Below are positions 33,760 to 45,019 of a stretch of DNA of 64,000 nucleotides, piece after piece. The stretch covers positions 94,888,345 through 94,952,344 of the forward strand of contig JAVIAB010000124.1 in NCBI GenBank assembly GCA_032433765.1, given 5' to 3'. The position numbers and the translations under genes are program-made. Position 1 is the first letter of the stretch. Each line of letters begins with the position of its first letter. This DNA is from Megaustenia siamemsis (lineage: Eukaryota; Mollusca; Gastropoda; Stylommatophora; Ariophantidae). Under the pieces are notes generated by a model. The model had not been told where the DNA came from, did not search any database, and saw only the letters and a program-made list of their open reading frames with translations.

Positions 33760-34480
33760 ATATATTGTGTCAAATGTTAAAGTTTATTTTTTATATTCCA
33801 AAAAGTCAACTTTGTGTAGAAATTGTGTAGGCAAAGTTTATTATTGTAAATTAGACTCTTCTTTTCTGCGTACCATTGATCGACATTTATTTTGTTGCAG
33901 TTCATTATAAGAATAGGTTCTTTTGTGGACGTTGAGCAACCATCGGGGCTACTTGTCAGCTTATCTCATGTGAGATCTGTAAAACAATATATGTGCCTCT
34001 TAGGTTGGACCATGCAAGAACATTTATTGAACGACTCAATCCTACCTCTGTTAGATTTCTCAGACAACACATATGGAGATTGATCTGCTGACACATATTG
34101 ATGATATACGCCTAGATATGTTGTAATAACACAGGGTATGGAAAAAAAAACTGTAGATTTTTACCATTAACCTGGTGTGCTATAAAAAAAATATTGACAT
34201 TTTAACCCTGTAATATACAAACTAATAATCGATAAAGAGGAGGCTGTTGGAAAGGATTTAAAGATTTCTGTTGTACTGAATACGTTTCGGGTGTGCTGAC
34301 TATAAAATTATAGATCTGCGATTAAACAGATAGTAGACAAGTATGTGATTAAACAGCGTTTTTGTGTTGTGAATTACACAGTTGGGGAAACTGGACATAA
34401 AATGTGTCTAGACATTGAAATTAGAATATTGACTTGTGAAATGAAAGTATGTTATAGTAATGTTCAGTATAATGATGTGG
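33760..34480. other. Intergenic, nothing recognised
   Basis: Small open frames such as 33892-34083 have no motif, no compositional bias and no relative here. Confidence 0.45.
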
Positions 34481-34539
34481 GGTTTAGATCATGTAAACGT
34501 CGTTATGCCCCACATTGATGTGAACTTTGGAAGCAGCGT

Positions 34540-34700
34540 TAGACCTGAGGACAAGAGAAAAAACTGGGTGGGATCGATCACGATGGGCGGCTTCTAGGTT
34601 CATCCAGCCTCTAAATGGTATCGGGTTTTGTTCAGGGAAAGAGAGATGAAACCACAGTAATGCGTAACACATTACCAACAACGTGCCGGTAGCAATCAAA
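34540..34700 (+). mobile_element. SINE-A, degraded copy
   Basis: It retains GAGGACAAGAG, GGCGGCTTCTAGGTTCATCC, a CCTCTAAATGGTATCGGGTT body and GCGTAACACATTACC in family order. The head and tail are worn away. Confidence 0.5.
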
Positions 34701-35379
34701 TATGAGTAATAGCATCAGTTGTGTTCAACGTCTAGGGAAGTGGCCGGTTAACGTTAACACAACGGATTTACTGAGGTTGAGATTTGCTTTGTTTAACGGT
34801 CAATACAACATTACTTAATTAATCTATGGTACTGCCTTTATTGCAAATAATCACCTTTTGTGATAGAACTGCTATTGCTATTTATTAATCGTCTATAGCG
34901 ATGGCACTAATGCACAATTTTTGTTTTTGGATTACCTTTTTGAACATTGAAAGACCTAGCAGTCAAAATGGCTGAATATAGCTGAAATATATCAGGTTAA
35001 AAGAATAACGATTGGCAAACGTTAGTGAAATAACAAAATATGCATGCCACTAAACTTTAGTGAGACGGTAGCAAGCATTAACAAGGTCTCGTATTTCTTG
35101 TGCATAAAAAAACCAGTTGTTGTTTTAATGTGTGTTCCAGTTAGCAACAGGATAAACACCGACTGGCTAAAAGCCACAACATTCAACACCACAAAAACTC
35201 AGGCATATACACCTACAACGACTTACGATGATACACACAATGAAGACATAGCTAGACAACTGCAAGGAAATAAGAATCAGATAAACCACTTAGTGTAATC
35301 ATAATAGATCACGTAGGAACCCAAACAAGGTTTATGTCATGTATCGTTTGTTAAATAACATAATATTTCAAGACACGCT

Positions 35380-35830
35380 CCAGTGATAAATTGCAATGGT
35401 GTAACCACTGTGTGTTGTTTGACTATTAAATATTTGGGAATATCATTTGACATTTGATATAACACGTTCTTTTAAAAACAACGTTGACAGTATCATTCTA
35501 AAGGCAAGGGGAGATACCAGTGTGATCAAAATCATAGCCAGTGTGAACCTCAAGCAATCGTTGCTATTTTTCCTTAACCAGTCTTTGGAACTCTCTGTAC
35601 TTGATTATTAGTATGCTCACTCTCTCCTCAACGCATATCGCACGATTGTAAAGGGTTCAGAATGCAAGCCTATGGGAAGTTATGAAATGTACCAGAGATA
35701 GGTCTATCCATTCAATGAGGAAATATTTGACTAACCGAACAGTAGTGTTGGATACAGATCTGCACATGAACGTGCTAAGACCAATTTGAACCATTCAACA
35801 ATTAGACAGTATACTACACACATTTCTTGT
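35380..35830 (+). pseudogene. LINE-D-type RT C-terminal remnant
   Basis: Across shifting frames the plus strand reads TIKYLGISFD near 35430, then IIASVNLKQSLLFFLNQSLE and LSVLDY near 35600. This matches the segment after the RT core in RNase H-bearing I-superfamily LINEs (KYLGxxFD, then a SVNxxQSLLFLLYQSL-type block). It is broken by stops and shifts. It may come from the same family as the RNase H remnant at 60830-62015. Confidence 0.6.
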
Positions 35831-35907
35831 TATTTCTTTCTCAATGATTGGTATAAATGGTATTAGAATGATTGCGAAAATGTCGAATTCGGTAACTATA
35901 GAGATAC

Positions 35908-35909
<2 letters not shown>

Positions 35910-35940
<31 letters not shown>
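35910..35940. repeat. (GT)n microsatellite
   Basis: About fourteen GT dinucleotides followed by an AT-rich stretch. Confidence 0.9.
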
Positions 35941-35944
35941 AAAT

Positions 35945-36855
35945 ATATACATAGATATATATGGAAAAATGTTGACCAGTTTTAACAAATATATACCCGT
36001 CCGAACCAGAGTAAATCAGTGTGAACAAATTTTGAAACAGATTAAACCAACTTAAACCATTTTGAAAAAAAAACATTCTTAAATTATTTAAAAGAACTGC
36101 GTGTACCAAACCATTTAAAACTATTTCGAATCAGTTTTGACCTGTTTAAAGCTGATTAGACATTCACATACCAGACAACAGATAGCCAAACTAAACAACC
36201 ACACAAGAAGATTAAATTTGATGACTAAACAGCAAGGCCGAGAAGTGAAGCTGTGAAATGCTGTGGACCACTAGCCCTGGTTTCCGAACCGTTCATTTAT
36301 TTACACTTTTTACCACAAAACACTCGCTCCTCTAGAGAAGACCATAATATTTTCCATCTTCCCTGTGTGAATTCACATATAATACACATTAACACTCACG
36401 AACCAAAACTGTATCGTGTAGGCGTTTTCAGCTAAATGGCATAAATTAGCAGAAAGACGCGCCAGGCAGAGGTGTCACAAGAGTTAGATAACACACGACA
36501 TGCACCTTTCTTATCATTTTCATTTCTTCTTCAATTAATGTAGCCTGTTAATATTGCTGCAAAATATTCATTGATGTTAGAATAATAGCGGAATAAGTAG
36601 CGAGTGAGACACATCATGTGTGCGTGTGTGTATTCGATGGCTACGGGAGTAAACACAGACAAAAGATCTGGAGGGAGGTTCCCTAAGGCAGTCACTGTAT
36701 TATCCATCATCAGGCATCCCCTGCAACTCAGCTTTTGTTCCGAGAGTAATGACTGTCCTGAACATGTCAAAGATGAGCCGAGAGGAAGCGAGTCCGTTCT
36801 GGGCAAGGCACTATCTGCGTATAATTCGCCCAAAGAGAGCGAGGAAGCAATAATG
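35945..36855. other. Intergenic, no gene recognised
   Basis: 36000-36150 is AT-rich with a loose repeat of AACCA/TTTAAACCA words. The stretch 36604-36855 is richer in GC and open for 84 codons, but the predicted peptide has no motif I can name. It directly precedes an RT remnant and may be its decayed upstream part. Confidence 0.4.
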
Positions 36856-36859
36856 TAAG

Positions 36860-37105
36860 TTCCATCCTTGTTAGGACTCAGCGAAGGTAAGAAGGCTTTT
36901 GATGCCGTGATGAGAGCAAGTCCTGGGAAATGTACCTACACAGCTCAATATGGTCAAGTCATTTCACAACAATATGTCACTATCAGGCTCCACGGCAGGT
37001 CATCCCAGTACTTAGAGATGAATTGTGGAGCCAAACAGAGATATGTCCTTGCTCCTACTTTTAACGGATTTTCGCTGTACTTCTCCACGATGCACACATA
37101 TTAAT
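36860..37105 (+). pseudogene. Non-LTR reverse transcriptase scrap (other clade)
   Basis: One frame holds EGKKAFDAVMRASPGK near the first catalytic block (KAFDxV) and then MNCGAKQRYVLAPTFNGFSL, a decayed version of NGVKQGCVLAPTLF. The wording differs from the LINE-A to LINE-D families here. About 75 residues, no YADD; a small dead fragment. Confidence 0.5.
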
Positions 37106-37109
37106 ATGA

Positions 37110-37450
37110 AAACTAGAATTGTCGTCAGTTAACATTTGCATGTGATGGTCACAGCGGTTGTTATACATTAGAGTGACGTTTTAGTTACAATCAGATAAAT
37201 ATTGTTGCGTTTCTGAGCAAAATTGCTCTGGGTCCGTCACATTTTCCTCATTCAAAAAAGATTATATTTTATGGAATTGTTTTATGTTTATAAAAAAAAA
37301 ACGCAATTTTTCTTGCCTGCTTAATTTTTGCCTTTGTCATATTTTAGTAAATAATAATCGACAAAATGAAACACTTTCTGTTGTGAATTATTCAGCATTT
37401 AACAGGTTTTAAAAAAAATATTATAGATATGTCTTTTCCTGTAATCAATT
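37110..37450. other. AT-rich intergenic spacer
   Basis: Nothing recognised apart from short A and T runs. Confidence 0.5.
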
Positions 37451-37459
37451 TGAAATAAA

Positions 37460-38885
37460 GTACCAGGGATAGATAACATGTCAATAGAAATAATAGCAGC
37501 AGCAGGTGAAGCAGGAGTGACATGGCTGCACATAATATTCAATGCAGCATGGCACCAACAAAAAGCCCCAGAAGACGCAAACAGCAGTCATCGTACCAAT
37601 ATGGAAAAATAAAGGAAGCAAAGGGGACTTTAATCAATATAGAGGTATATCTCTTTTCAGCAATGTAGGAAAGCTATAGGCCAAAATCGTGGGGAAAAAA
37701 AGGTTGAGATGAATAATATAAATGCAGTTAAGCGATTTAGAAATGAAGATCCGAAAAAAAAACAAAGGATGTACAGGCCCTCTAATTACCTTAAAACAGC
37801 TTGCAAAACAAAACGACAGAACATGATCAAAACGTGTACATAACTTTAATTGACCAGGAAAAAGCATTCGACTGAGTAAATAGAGAACAACTGTGGGAGA
37901 TACTAGCAACAATCTGAGTAAGCCAACATCGAACCAACCTAATTAAAAATCTCTACATCTACGGCAGCTGCACAGTCAGAACAGTAGCAGGCTGTACGGA
38001 CCACTTCGAAGTTAGATCAGGTGTAAGACAGGGGTGCGTACTATCCCCACTACTGTTTATTACATACATGGACCATATATGCAAGCTAGCCAACCCATCA
38101 GAGACTGAGGAGATTAAAGAGCCTTTATTTGCAGACAATCAGGCACTAATACATGAAACAATAGAAGACCTACTAGAACACTTAAATATACTTAGCAGCA
38201 CAAGCAAAAAACACAAAATAAAAATCAACAAAACAGAAGTCATGAATGTTGCCAAAAATAAACAGAACATAAACATAACTATAGAAGGCAGACAACTAAA
38301 ACAAGTAGAGGAATTCAAATACCTAGGAAGTCTAATGACAAACGATAATTCAAAAACAGCAGTGATAGACTCAAGATGCAACAAAGCTTGTCAAATCATT
38401 GGACAGCAAACACCACTATTGTCCAACAAAGAAATAATTCTAGAGGCAAAACGGACTGTCAACAATACAACCTTCATACCAACGTTGTGCTACCAATGCC
38501 CTAGACCCTAGATGCAAGAACAATAAGAAAAATAACCTCTACAGAGATGAAATGTTTTAGACGAATGACAGGAGGCAGCCTGAGAGACATGGTCAGAAAT
38601 GAAGAACTGAGAAAAAAGCTAGGAATAGTCCCCGCCACATAATATAAAAGAAACAACACATAACATGCTTTGACCACTTGACAAGGCAGAGTGATCAAAA
38701 CACAAAACAACGAGCCCTCAATAAACGTTGCAAAAATACCAGACCCATGTGTCGACCACGAAAAAGATGGATCGATGGAATATTAGAAGCACTATGAAAC
38801 ATAGCAGCAGAAGCGAACAGAAGAGCAAAAGACCGCAAATTATATATTCCCTCGACGCTAAATGGCAATTGAGGAAGGAAAGAAG
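37460..38885 (+). mobile_element. LINE-B, RT and 3' end, 5'-truncated
   Basis: It begins in the RT palm (KVPGIDNMSIEIIAAAGEAG-like near 37460). Then come DQEKAFD followed by a stop near 37855, a VRSGVRQGCVLSPLLFITYM block near 38020, and FADNQALI at 38130, where FADD would be expected, so the second catalytic Asp is lost. Next is VEEFKYLGSLMTND near 38310 and a post-RT MKCFRRMTGGSLRD block near 38550. The 3' end is GCAATTGAGGAAGGAAAGAAGAAGAA. It has several stops. Shorter copies of the same family are at 218-640, 17640-17895, 27165-27360 and 30800-31050. Confidence 0.75.
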
Positions 38886-38920
38886 AAGAAGAATTTGAAA
38901 ATGGGATAGAAGTTTAATTG

Positions 38921-39338
38921 GAGCCGCGATAGCACAGTGGCTAGTGAACTGGGCTACAAAGGACAAGAGGTAGGGTTCGATCCCAACCGACGGCTTCCCG
39001 GTTCACCCAGCCTTTAATGGGTACCGGATTTTTTTCTGGGTAAGTAAAGCGGTACGGGCGTAATACCGATCACATTACCCCAAAAAATCAAGGAGCCGAA
39101 GGTCTGTAAAAATGATGGTCACTAACAGAACACCATATTCCCTGTACGCCACTTGGCATGACCGGTCATTAACACCATATTCCCTGTACGCCACTTGGCA
39201 TGACGGGTCATTAACACCATATTCCCTGTACGCCACTTGGCGTGACGGGTCATTAACACCATATTCCCTGTACGCCACGTGGCGTGACGGGTCACTAACA
39301 CCATATTCCCTGTACGCCACTTGGCGTGGCGGGGGCTC
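38921..39338 (+). mobile_element. SINE-A with an expanded 42-bp tail repeat
   Basis: The head GAGCCGCGATAGCACAGTGG, B-box GGTTCGATCCC and body GGGTACCGGATTTTTTTCTG are intact. The tail unit (starting GTCATTAACACCATATTCCC and ending TACGCCACTTGGCGTGACGG) is repeated five times in tandem at about 39118-39331, each 42 bp. Other SINE-A copies have one unit. Because 42 is a multiple of three the array is open in both directions, which creates spurious open frames. Confidence 0.9.
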
Positions 39339-39344
39339 TTGACT

Positions 39345-39985
39345 TTTGTTTTTTACTTAATAATCGTACATACTAAAAGAACTATAACAATATATACACA
39401 TACATGGTAACACACATCTTGCAACCAAAGCCTTGTTATGTGAACTGTACGTGATCTGACTGTTAGCTACCACTAAACAACAACACGAAAAGATGCTGAG
39501 TAAATCCTCTTTCGATTGTCTTTGTTCTCATATTGGGTGATTTGAATATTTAGATCTATGATTTGTAGATGCTTTCAACCAGGTGTTGTGCTGTATTTTT
39601 GTAATGTGTTTAATTCCTGTATATAGTTCCTATTTTGTGTACATATTTCTTTGATATCTGTGTTTTCTGTTGTTGTTTTGGAATTATTGTATCTTTCTAA
39701 GTTTGTTATTATATCAAGTTTGTTTTTATTCCGAGATTTATTGTAGTATTATTTGTGGGTACAAAGAAAAGGAATTTGCATATTTTTCATTATATAAAAC
39801 GACATAACGATGTAGATATGATAATTATTGTCTTGGTAACCGAGAGAAAGGAATACCTTGAAGACAGGTGCAAGATATCACAGACGAGCTGGCATTGACT
39901 GCTGTAAAACCTGGGCATCTCGCGCAGGTCAGGCAAATTTTGAGAATGAAGTAGAGTTCCAAAAGGGGCAAACTTTGTTTTCAAG
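39345..39985. other. Intergenic, T-rich, nothing recognised
   Basis: Long T-rich stretches (39560-39780) without gene signals. Confidence 0.5.
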
Positions 39986-39989
39986 TAAA

Positions 39990-40165
39990 GAGAAGTAAAG
40001 AGCCCGTCACGCTACGTGTTGATAGTTCCAATATATTGTTCAGACTTTTAGCACAATATTTGTGTGATGGTGAGGTAGTTTTTACACGCGAGCTACTTTA
40101 CTTTCCAATTTAAAAAACAAAATCCGGTACCCACCTAAGACTTGGCCATCCTGCAAGCGTTCCAT
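39990..40165 (-). mobile_element. SINE-A, degraded copy
   Basis: Read on the plus strand: AGTAAAGAGCCCGTCACG, a TTTAGCACAATATTTGTGTG block, CTACTTTACTTTCC and ATCCGGTACCCACCTAAGAC, the reversed SINE-A tail and body. The head is missing. Confidence 0.55.
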
Positions 40166-40429
40166 TAAAAAAATTGAAACCATATCTCTTGTATTTAGTT
40201 GCCCATTTCATTAATCAAATAGTTTACTAATGTACTGAGTGTAAACCATTTTAGTATTAGCTGCATTGTGTTATATCCTTATGTTATGAAAAAAACGTTG
40301 CTGATGTTACTACTATATACTCTATATACAGAGTTTTGCAGCAGGAAGGAGACAAAGAGTTTCGGCCCTTTAGCTTCTAGACACCCAAAGGGAGATGTGA
40401 GATATATCTAGCAATACCATATACATCAT

Positions 40430-41157
40430 AAGATCTTTAGAAGAAAAAGAGCCACAGAGGTTAAAACAAATCTGTACCTATGTTTCAACGATTACACCAA
40501 AGCATTTGGCAAAGTAAAGCACCAAGAATTAATAAACAATTTAGAAGGCATAAACGTAGACAGCAAAGATCTAAGAATAATAAAGAACATGTAGTGGCTA
40601 CAAACAGCGACGATAAGAACTGGAAATCAATTGGGAATGTTTAAAACATAAAACATAGTGTTAGGCAAAGTTGTGTGCTGTCACCAGATTTATGTTATAT
40701 GTATAGTGAGATTATTTTAAGATCCATAAGGGACATGTCTGGAATAACAATCCTAAGTCTTAATATATCTAACTAAGGTGAAATGAGTGAAGGAAAGCAA
40801 AAATAAAATACTCAGCCTTGATAGTAAAAAGACAGAAGTAAAGGTAGCAACAAAGAAAAAGACTTCACCGCATTGTACAATAAAGACAAGTTTAACAATA
40901 TTAAAACAGCTAAATGAATGTAAATATCTGGAAACATTGTTAACCCCATATGGTAGATGCATTATATGGTATATGTAGATGAGATACAGAATGGCTCAGG
41001 CAAAAGAAGCTTTCCAAAAAGAATGGTGAGATTACCACGGGCATCTAAGAAGAGTTATGAACACGTTCTGAAACAGACCAAAGCCAAAAAAAAAGAACTA
41101 ATAACAAATATTTGGACTAAACAATCATCATTTTATGGCCATGTTAGGAGAAGAAAA
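40430..41157 (+). mobile_element. LINE-A, 5'-truncated and decayed (copy next to the split LINE)
   Basis: It has RT blocks LCFNDYTKAF near 40480, a stop in place of Tyr in KNMYWLQTA near 40590, ESKNKILSLDSKKTEVKVAT near 40790, and a post-RT segment ending SSFYGHVRRRKDG at about 41165. The YADD region is lost. It runs directly into a second LINE-A copy at about 41158, where the sequence switches back to the RT N-terminal part. Confidence 0.65.
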
Positions 41158-41404
41158 GATGGACAGAATATATCAGTCAACTCTATGATGATGAAAGACC
41201 AGAATTAAACAATTCAAATGAAGACACAGGACCACCAATAATGCAGAGTAAAGTGGAGGCAGCAATTCAACACGTGAAAAGTGGTAAAGTTCCAAGTCTC
41301 GAAAATATAACAATTGAAGAGATAAATGCATTAGGAGAGCTGGGAGTACAAGTCATAACAAAATTACTCAAAGAAATATATACCACTGGACACATACCCG
41401 AAGA

Positions 41405-42646
41405 ATACGCCCACAAATCTGAACCTACTTTCCTGTTTGATAACAACGACACCAAATGTAATCCGGACACAGATTCGACATCAGTTGAGGCAACTCTCAA
41501 TCAATCTTTGCTGTTCTCCTGGTTTAGGATTTATCTGAATGACTTAACTTATCCGGACAGTTTCACGGTAAAATTAAATGGTTCTGCCTCATGTAACATT
41601 GAATCAAGGTTTGTAGTTAGTTCGCACGAGATTGATGTCTTTTGCTCTGGGGATGGGCTGATCAACAAGTTACGGATTGAAGGGGCGATAGTTGCAAATA
41701 TCTGCTCCATCTACATTGGCGGGGGTCGGAATGTGGCTCTCAAACAGAACACAAACCATACCGACACATTTAATGCTTGTTATACAGGAGACGGATGTGG
41801 ACCAGAGGCCGCAGTTAATGGCAAAACAAAGACCAATCTCTATGACAATGACTGCACACACACACAATTGTGAAGTGGAACCAATTATGTTTACTGGTAT
41901 CTGAATTTGCCACGCCCCAGAAGACTCACACCATTCGAATCTATTATCCAGCTAGCACTATGATTCGGGTAAAGAATGCCACTCTAAAGGCGTTCACTGA
42001 CAGTGGCGGCGTAGTGTTCCAGTATAATGATATATCATACCCAAATATTTATGTGAATACAATTGTAGTCACCACACAAGCGACAATGGCACACATTACG
42101 ATTGAGTTCTCATCGACCATTTCGCAGGCCGACAGTGCACTGACGGTGTGTGAGGTGCAAACATTTACAGACACCTATTGTCTGGACGGGCATTCCTTGT
42201 CGTTTTGTGCAGTGTGTAGTGGGTGCTGCAAAGGCTACAACGTCATCATCGGTACGTGTCACGGCAACTGTTCACATGGGATCTATGGACACGACTGCTT
42301 CGGGTCTTGTCTCAGTGGCTGTCCTTTTTGTGAGGAAAAATCCGGAAAATGCCTACAATGTAAACATCCTGGCTACACCTGTAATGACACTTGTCCCGAT
42401 GGTAATTTTGGGCTACAGTGCAAACAGACGTGTTTTGATGACTGTGACATCATATGTGACCCGGAAAGTGCAGACTGTACGTGCAAGGAAACGTACTACG
42501 GGTCAGACTGCACTCTCAGATGTCCGGACAACTGTTTCAACGAAACCTGTGAACAGTTAATCGGGGCCTGCGTCTCGTACGTCGATGATTACCTCGTTAA
42601 GAAGAGTCTGCCGACTACAACACACACAAGCATATGGATACCTTAA
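41405..42646 (+). pseudogene. Fucolectin-like plus EGF-repeat protein fragment (MEGF-like), broken
   Basis: No intron is seen across about 1.2 kb of coding sequence. The first 85 or so residues look like the C-terminal half of a galactose-binding (fucolectin/F5-8-type) domain. A second such domain starts at about 41720 with GGGRNVALKQNTNHTDTF, then GPEAAVNGKTKTN and a CTHT motif, and continues as THTIRIYYPAS. From about 42170 come EGF-like repeats with the cysteine spacing of multiple-EGF or scavenger-receptor-F proteins (CNDTCPDGNFGLQCKQTC and CTCKETYYGSDC). In gastropods such proteins are secreted or membrane recognition molecules. There is no signal peptide and no transmembrane helix, and the 5' end is missing. 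A frame break sits at the (CA)n run near 41860. The first frame is continuous with the LINE frame upstream, giving an accidental fused ORF (41241-41873). It is most likely a dead copy; the parent gene is not in this window. Confidence 0.75.
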
Positions 42647-42649
42647 TGT

Positions 42650-43210
42650 GTTTCTGTGCTAGACATGGTTCATTTCTTGGTGTTTTTTTCCGTGAAACCA
42701 TGGCTCATATCTTGATGTGTTTCTGTGCCAGCCATGGCTCATATCTTGGCTTGTGTGTGTGTGTGTGCTGGCCATGGCTCATGTCTTGGTGTGTGTCATG
42801 TTAGTCATATCTCATATCTTGGTGTGTCCGTGTTAATCATGTCTCATATCTTTATGTGAGTCTGTGTTTAGTCATATCTCATATCTTAGTGTGTATCTGT
42901 GTTAGTCACGTGTCATATCTTTGTGTGTGCATGTCTGGGTTAGTGATATCTCATATCTTTGTGTGTGCATGTCTGTGTATATCACATCTCATATCATTGT
43001 GTGTGCATGGATGGCTATGTTAGTCACATCTCATATCTTTGTGTGCATGTCTATGTTAGGCATGTGTCATATCTTTGTGTGTGCATGTCTATGTCAGTCA
43101 TATCTCATATCTTTATACGCATGTTTATGTTAGGTATGTGTCATATATCTTGGTGTGTGTCAGTGTGTGTCATGTCTCGTATCGCTGTGTGCATGTCTGT
43201 GTTAGTCACC
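42650..43210. repeat. Minisatellite, degenerate ~50-60-bp unit
   Basis: The theme GTTAGTCATGTCTCATATCT followed by TTGTGTGTGCATGTCTGTG repeats about ten times with variable length. It starts directly after the stop of the EGF frame. Open frames running through it (42921-43240) are repeat artefacts. Confidence 0.8.
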
Positions 43211-43214
43211 TCTA

Positions 43215-43566
43215 GTGACTCGGGCAGATGGGGCTCTTAAACCTGGGAGAGCCGAACATCTAAGGGCAGAATCCCCCTATAGAAAAGAGCATATGTTGCC
43301 TTGCAGGAAGATTGGGGACAATCAAAGGCTAAGGAAAGCAAACCTGAATAAAATGCTGGCTGAAATCGGATGCACTGGCTACTGGCGCAGAACACGAGTG
43401 CAACGTTTTAACGGGTGTTCATTCGGAGTGGATCTGGCAGACTCTAATTGTGATGTTCTGTCTGTGGGGGCGATCAACATACTTAACCTGACAGCTGACT
43501 TCATGTGGGAGTCTGGAATCCTACTCTGATTGAGCCTTGATCGCAGAGAGAGAGAGAGAGAGAGAG
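43215..43566 (+). other. Unassigned stretch with a 104-codon frame and (GA)n tail
   Basis: Moderate GC, open from 43215 to 43529. It reads RAEHLRAESPYRKEHMLPCR, then a GDNQRLRKANLNKML stretch and NILNLTADFMWESGILL. It looks protein-like or like the end of an unlisted repeat, but I recognise no domain. The (GA)n run at 43542-43566 ends the insert. Confidence 0.4.
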
Positions 43567-44889
43567 ATACCCGAAGATCTAATAAAATCTATCTTTGTAG
43601 CCATACCGAAGAAGTCAGGAGCCACTGATTGTGAAGACCATCGCACTATTAGTCTCATGAGCCATATGACAAAAATATTACTAAGAATAATCATGAGACA
43701 TGTAAGGAACAAAATAAAACCAGACATAAGTGAGGAACAATGTGGATTTGTGGAAGGAAAGGGCACCAATAATGCAATATACATCTTAAGAACATTGATA
43801 GAAAGATCTATAGAGATAAAGAAAGATCTATATCTGTGCTTTAAAGACTACACAAAAGCATATGACAAAGTAAAGCATGTGGAAATAATCAATATGCTGG
43901 AGAAATTAAACATTGATGGAAAGGATCTGTGAATCATAAAAAACATGTACTGGCAACAAACAGCAGCTATACGAATTAACAACCAAACATGACAATTTCA
44001 AGTTATAAAACAAGGAGTCAGACAAGGCTGTGTTCTGTCGCCGGATTTGTTTTCACTTTACAGCGAATATATTATGAGATGAATAGTAGACAAAAAAGGA
44101 ATTGAAGTCAACGGTCACAACATAAATAATTTACGATATGCGAATGACACAGTCTTAATAGCAGAGACAGAGAATGAGCTACAAGAAATTATGGATATAA
44201 TAGTAAAAGAAAGCAACAAGAAAGGTCTCAGTCTAAATAGTAACAAAACAGAAGTAATGGTCATATCGAAGAAACAATCATCCACATCATGCAGCATAAA
44301 ATAAGCAAGACAAATCTGAATCAAGTGCAACGTTTGAAATAATTTGGCACAGTGGCAACATCAGATGTAAGATGCAATACAGAAATAAAATGCAGAATAG
44401 CTCAGGCCAAAATAGCATTTCAAAAAATGAAAAATTTCTTATGCAACAAATTTATGTCAATAGAAATGAGAAAGAGAGTTCATCGATGCTATATAGACCT
44501 ATGAAAGCGAATCATTGACATCAGAGAAACAAATGAAAAGACGATTAGATGCCACAGAGATGTGATTTCTCAGAAGAATGTTGAAAGTTCCCTGGACAGC
44601 TAAAAAGACCAATGGGGAAGTTCTCAAAGAGGCCAACACAAAAAGGCAGCTCCTAAAAAACATCAGAAAGAAACAATCAACACACATCATGAGAAGAGGA
44701 AAGTTGGAATACTTGGTTACTACTGGCAAAATAAAAGTAAAGAGAGAATGAGAGAAAATGCTGGATAGCTTGGTGTCATGGCATAGAAAACAGTCAACAA
44801 CAGAACTCATACGATGCACTGTGGATAGAAGATTGTGGAAGGACATGATTGCCAACGCCAACCGGTACGGCACATGATGATGAATAGGA

Positions 44890-45015
44890 GAAGGGAGCAG
44901 CTGGAATATAAGGTCAACAAAAGAAGTGATAAATAACAGTCGAGATAGAAAGTTAGGGGGAGACATGATCACCTACCCCAGCAGGTTTTGTTCTCGAAGA
45001 TGATGATGATGATAA
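44890..45015 (+). mobile_element. LINE-A 3' stub
   Basis: Contains GAAGTGATAAATAACAGTCG, GGGAGACATGATCACCTACC and CAGCAGGTTTTGT and ends in a GATGATGATGATGATAA tail. It follows straight after the previous LINE-A end, so this is a second copy of the terminal segment. Confidence 0.65.
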
Positions 45016-45019
45016 TTAC

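Larger units (their letters stand above)
41405..43566 (+). mobile_element. Insert carrying a host-gene piece, with 11-bp target-site duplication
   Basis: The 2162-bp insert lies in LINE-A and is bounded by a perfect 11-bp direct repeat, ATACCCGAAGA, at 41394-41404 and 43567-43577. It consists of a fucolectin/EGF gene piece (41405-42646), a minisatellite (about 42650-43210), an unassigned stretch with a 104-codon open frame (43215-43529) and a (GA)n tail (43542-43566). No terminal inverted repeats are visible. The duplication length equals that of the LINE-A insertion at 23412, so LINE-driven insertion is likely. The minisatellite argues against a simple processed mRNA, so co-mobilised genomic DNA is possible. 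Confidence 0.75.
41158..44885 (+). mobile_element. LINE-A, interrupted by a 2.16 kb insert
   Basis: The 5' part (41158-41404) encodes WTEYISQLYDDERPELNN and, further on, LLKEIYTTGHIPE. The 3' part (43567-44885) resumes with EDLIKSIFVAIPKKSG. Removing 41405-43566 plus one copy of the 11-bp repeat restores the reading GHIPEDLIKSIF found in the other copies. Further on are HRTISLMSHMTKIL, DYTKAYDKVKH, KQGVRQGCVLSPDLFS and LRYANDTVLIA (YADD changed to YAND), then a post-RT VPWTAKK block and a CACATGATGATGA end. Stops in the RT (for example after DGKDL at 43932) show it is dead. The 5' end is truncated in the linker. Confidence 0.85.

Noticed and set aside
39075..39342. Repetitive frames (REYGVNDPS-type and SLYATWHDG-type)
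   Set aside because: They are the 42-bp SINE-A tail array read in different frames.
42921..43240. Two overlapping frames rich in Cys, His and Val
   Set aside because: Translation of a degenerate minisatellite built on GTGTGTGCATGTC words.
41405..43566. Helitron or Mutator-type DNA transposon carrying a gene
   Set aside because: The 11-bp duplication would fit Mutator, but no terminal inverted repeats, transposase or Helitron CTRR-type end can be seen.
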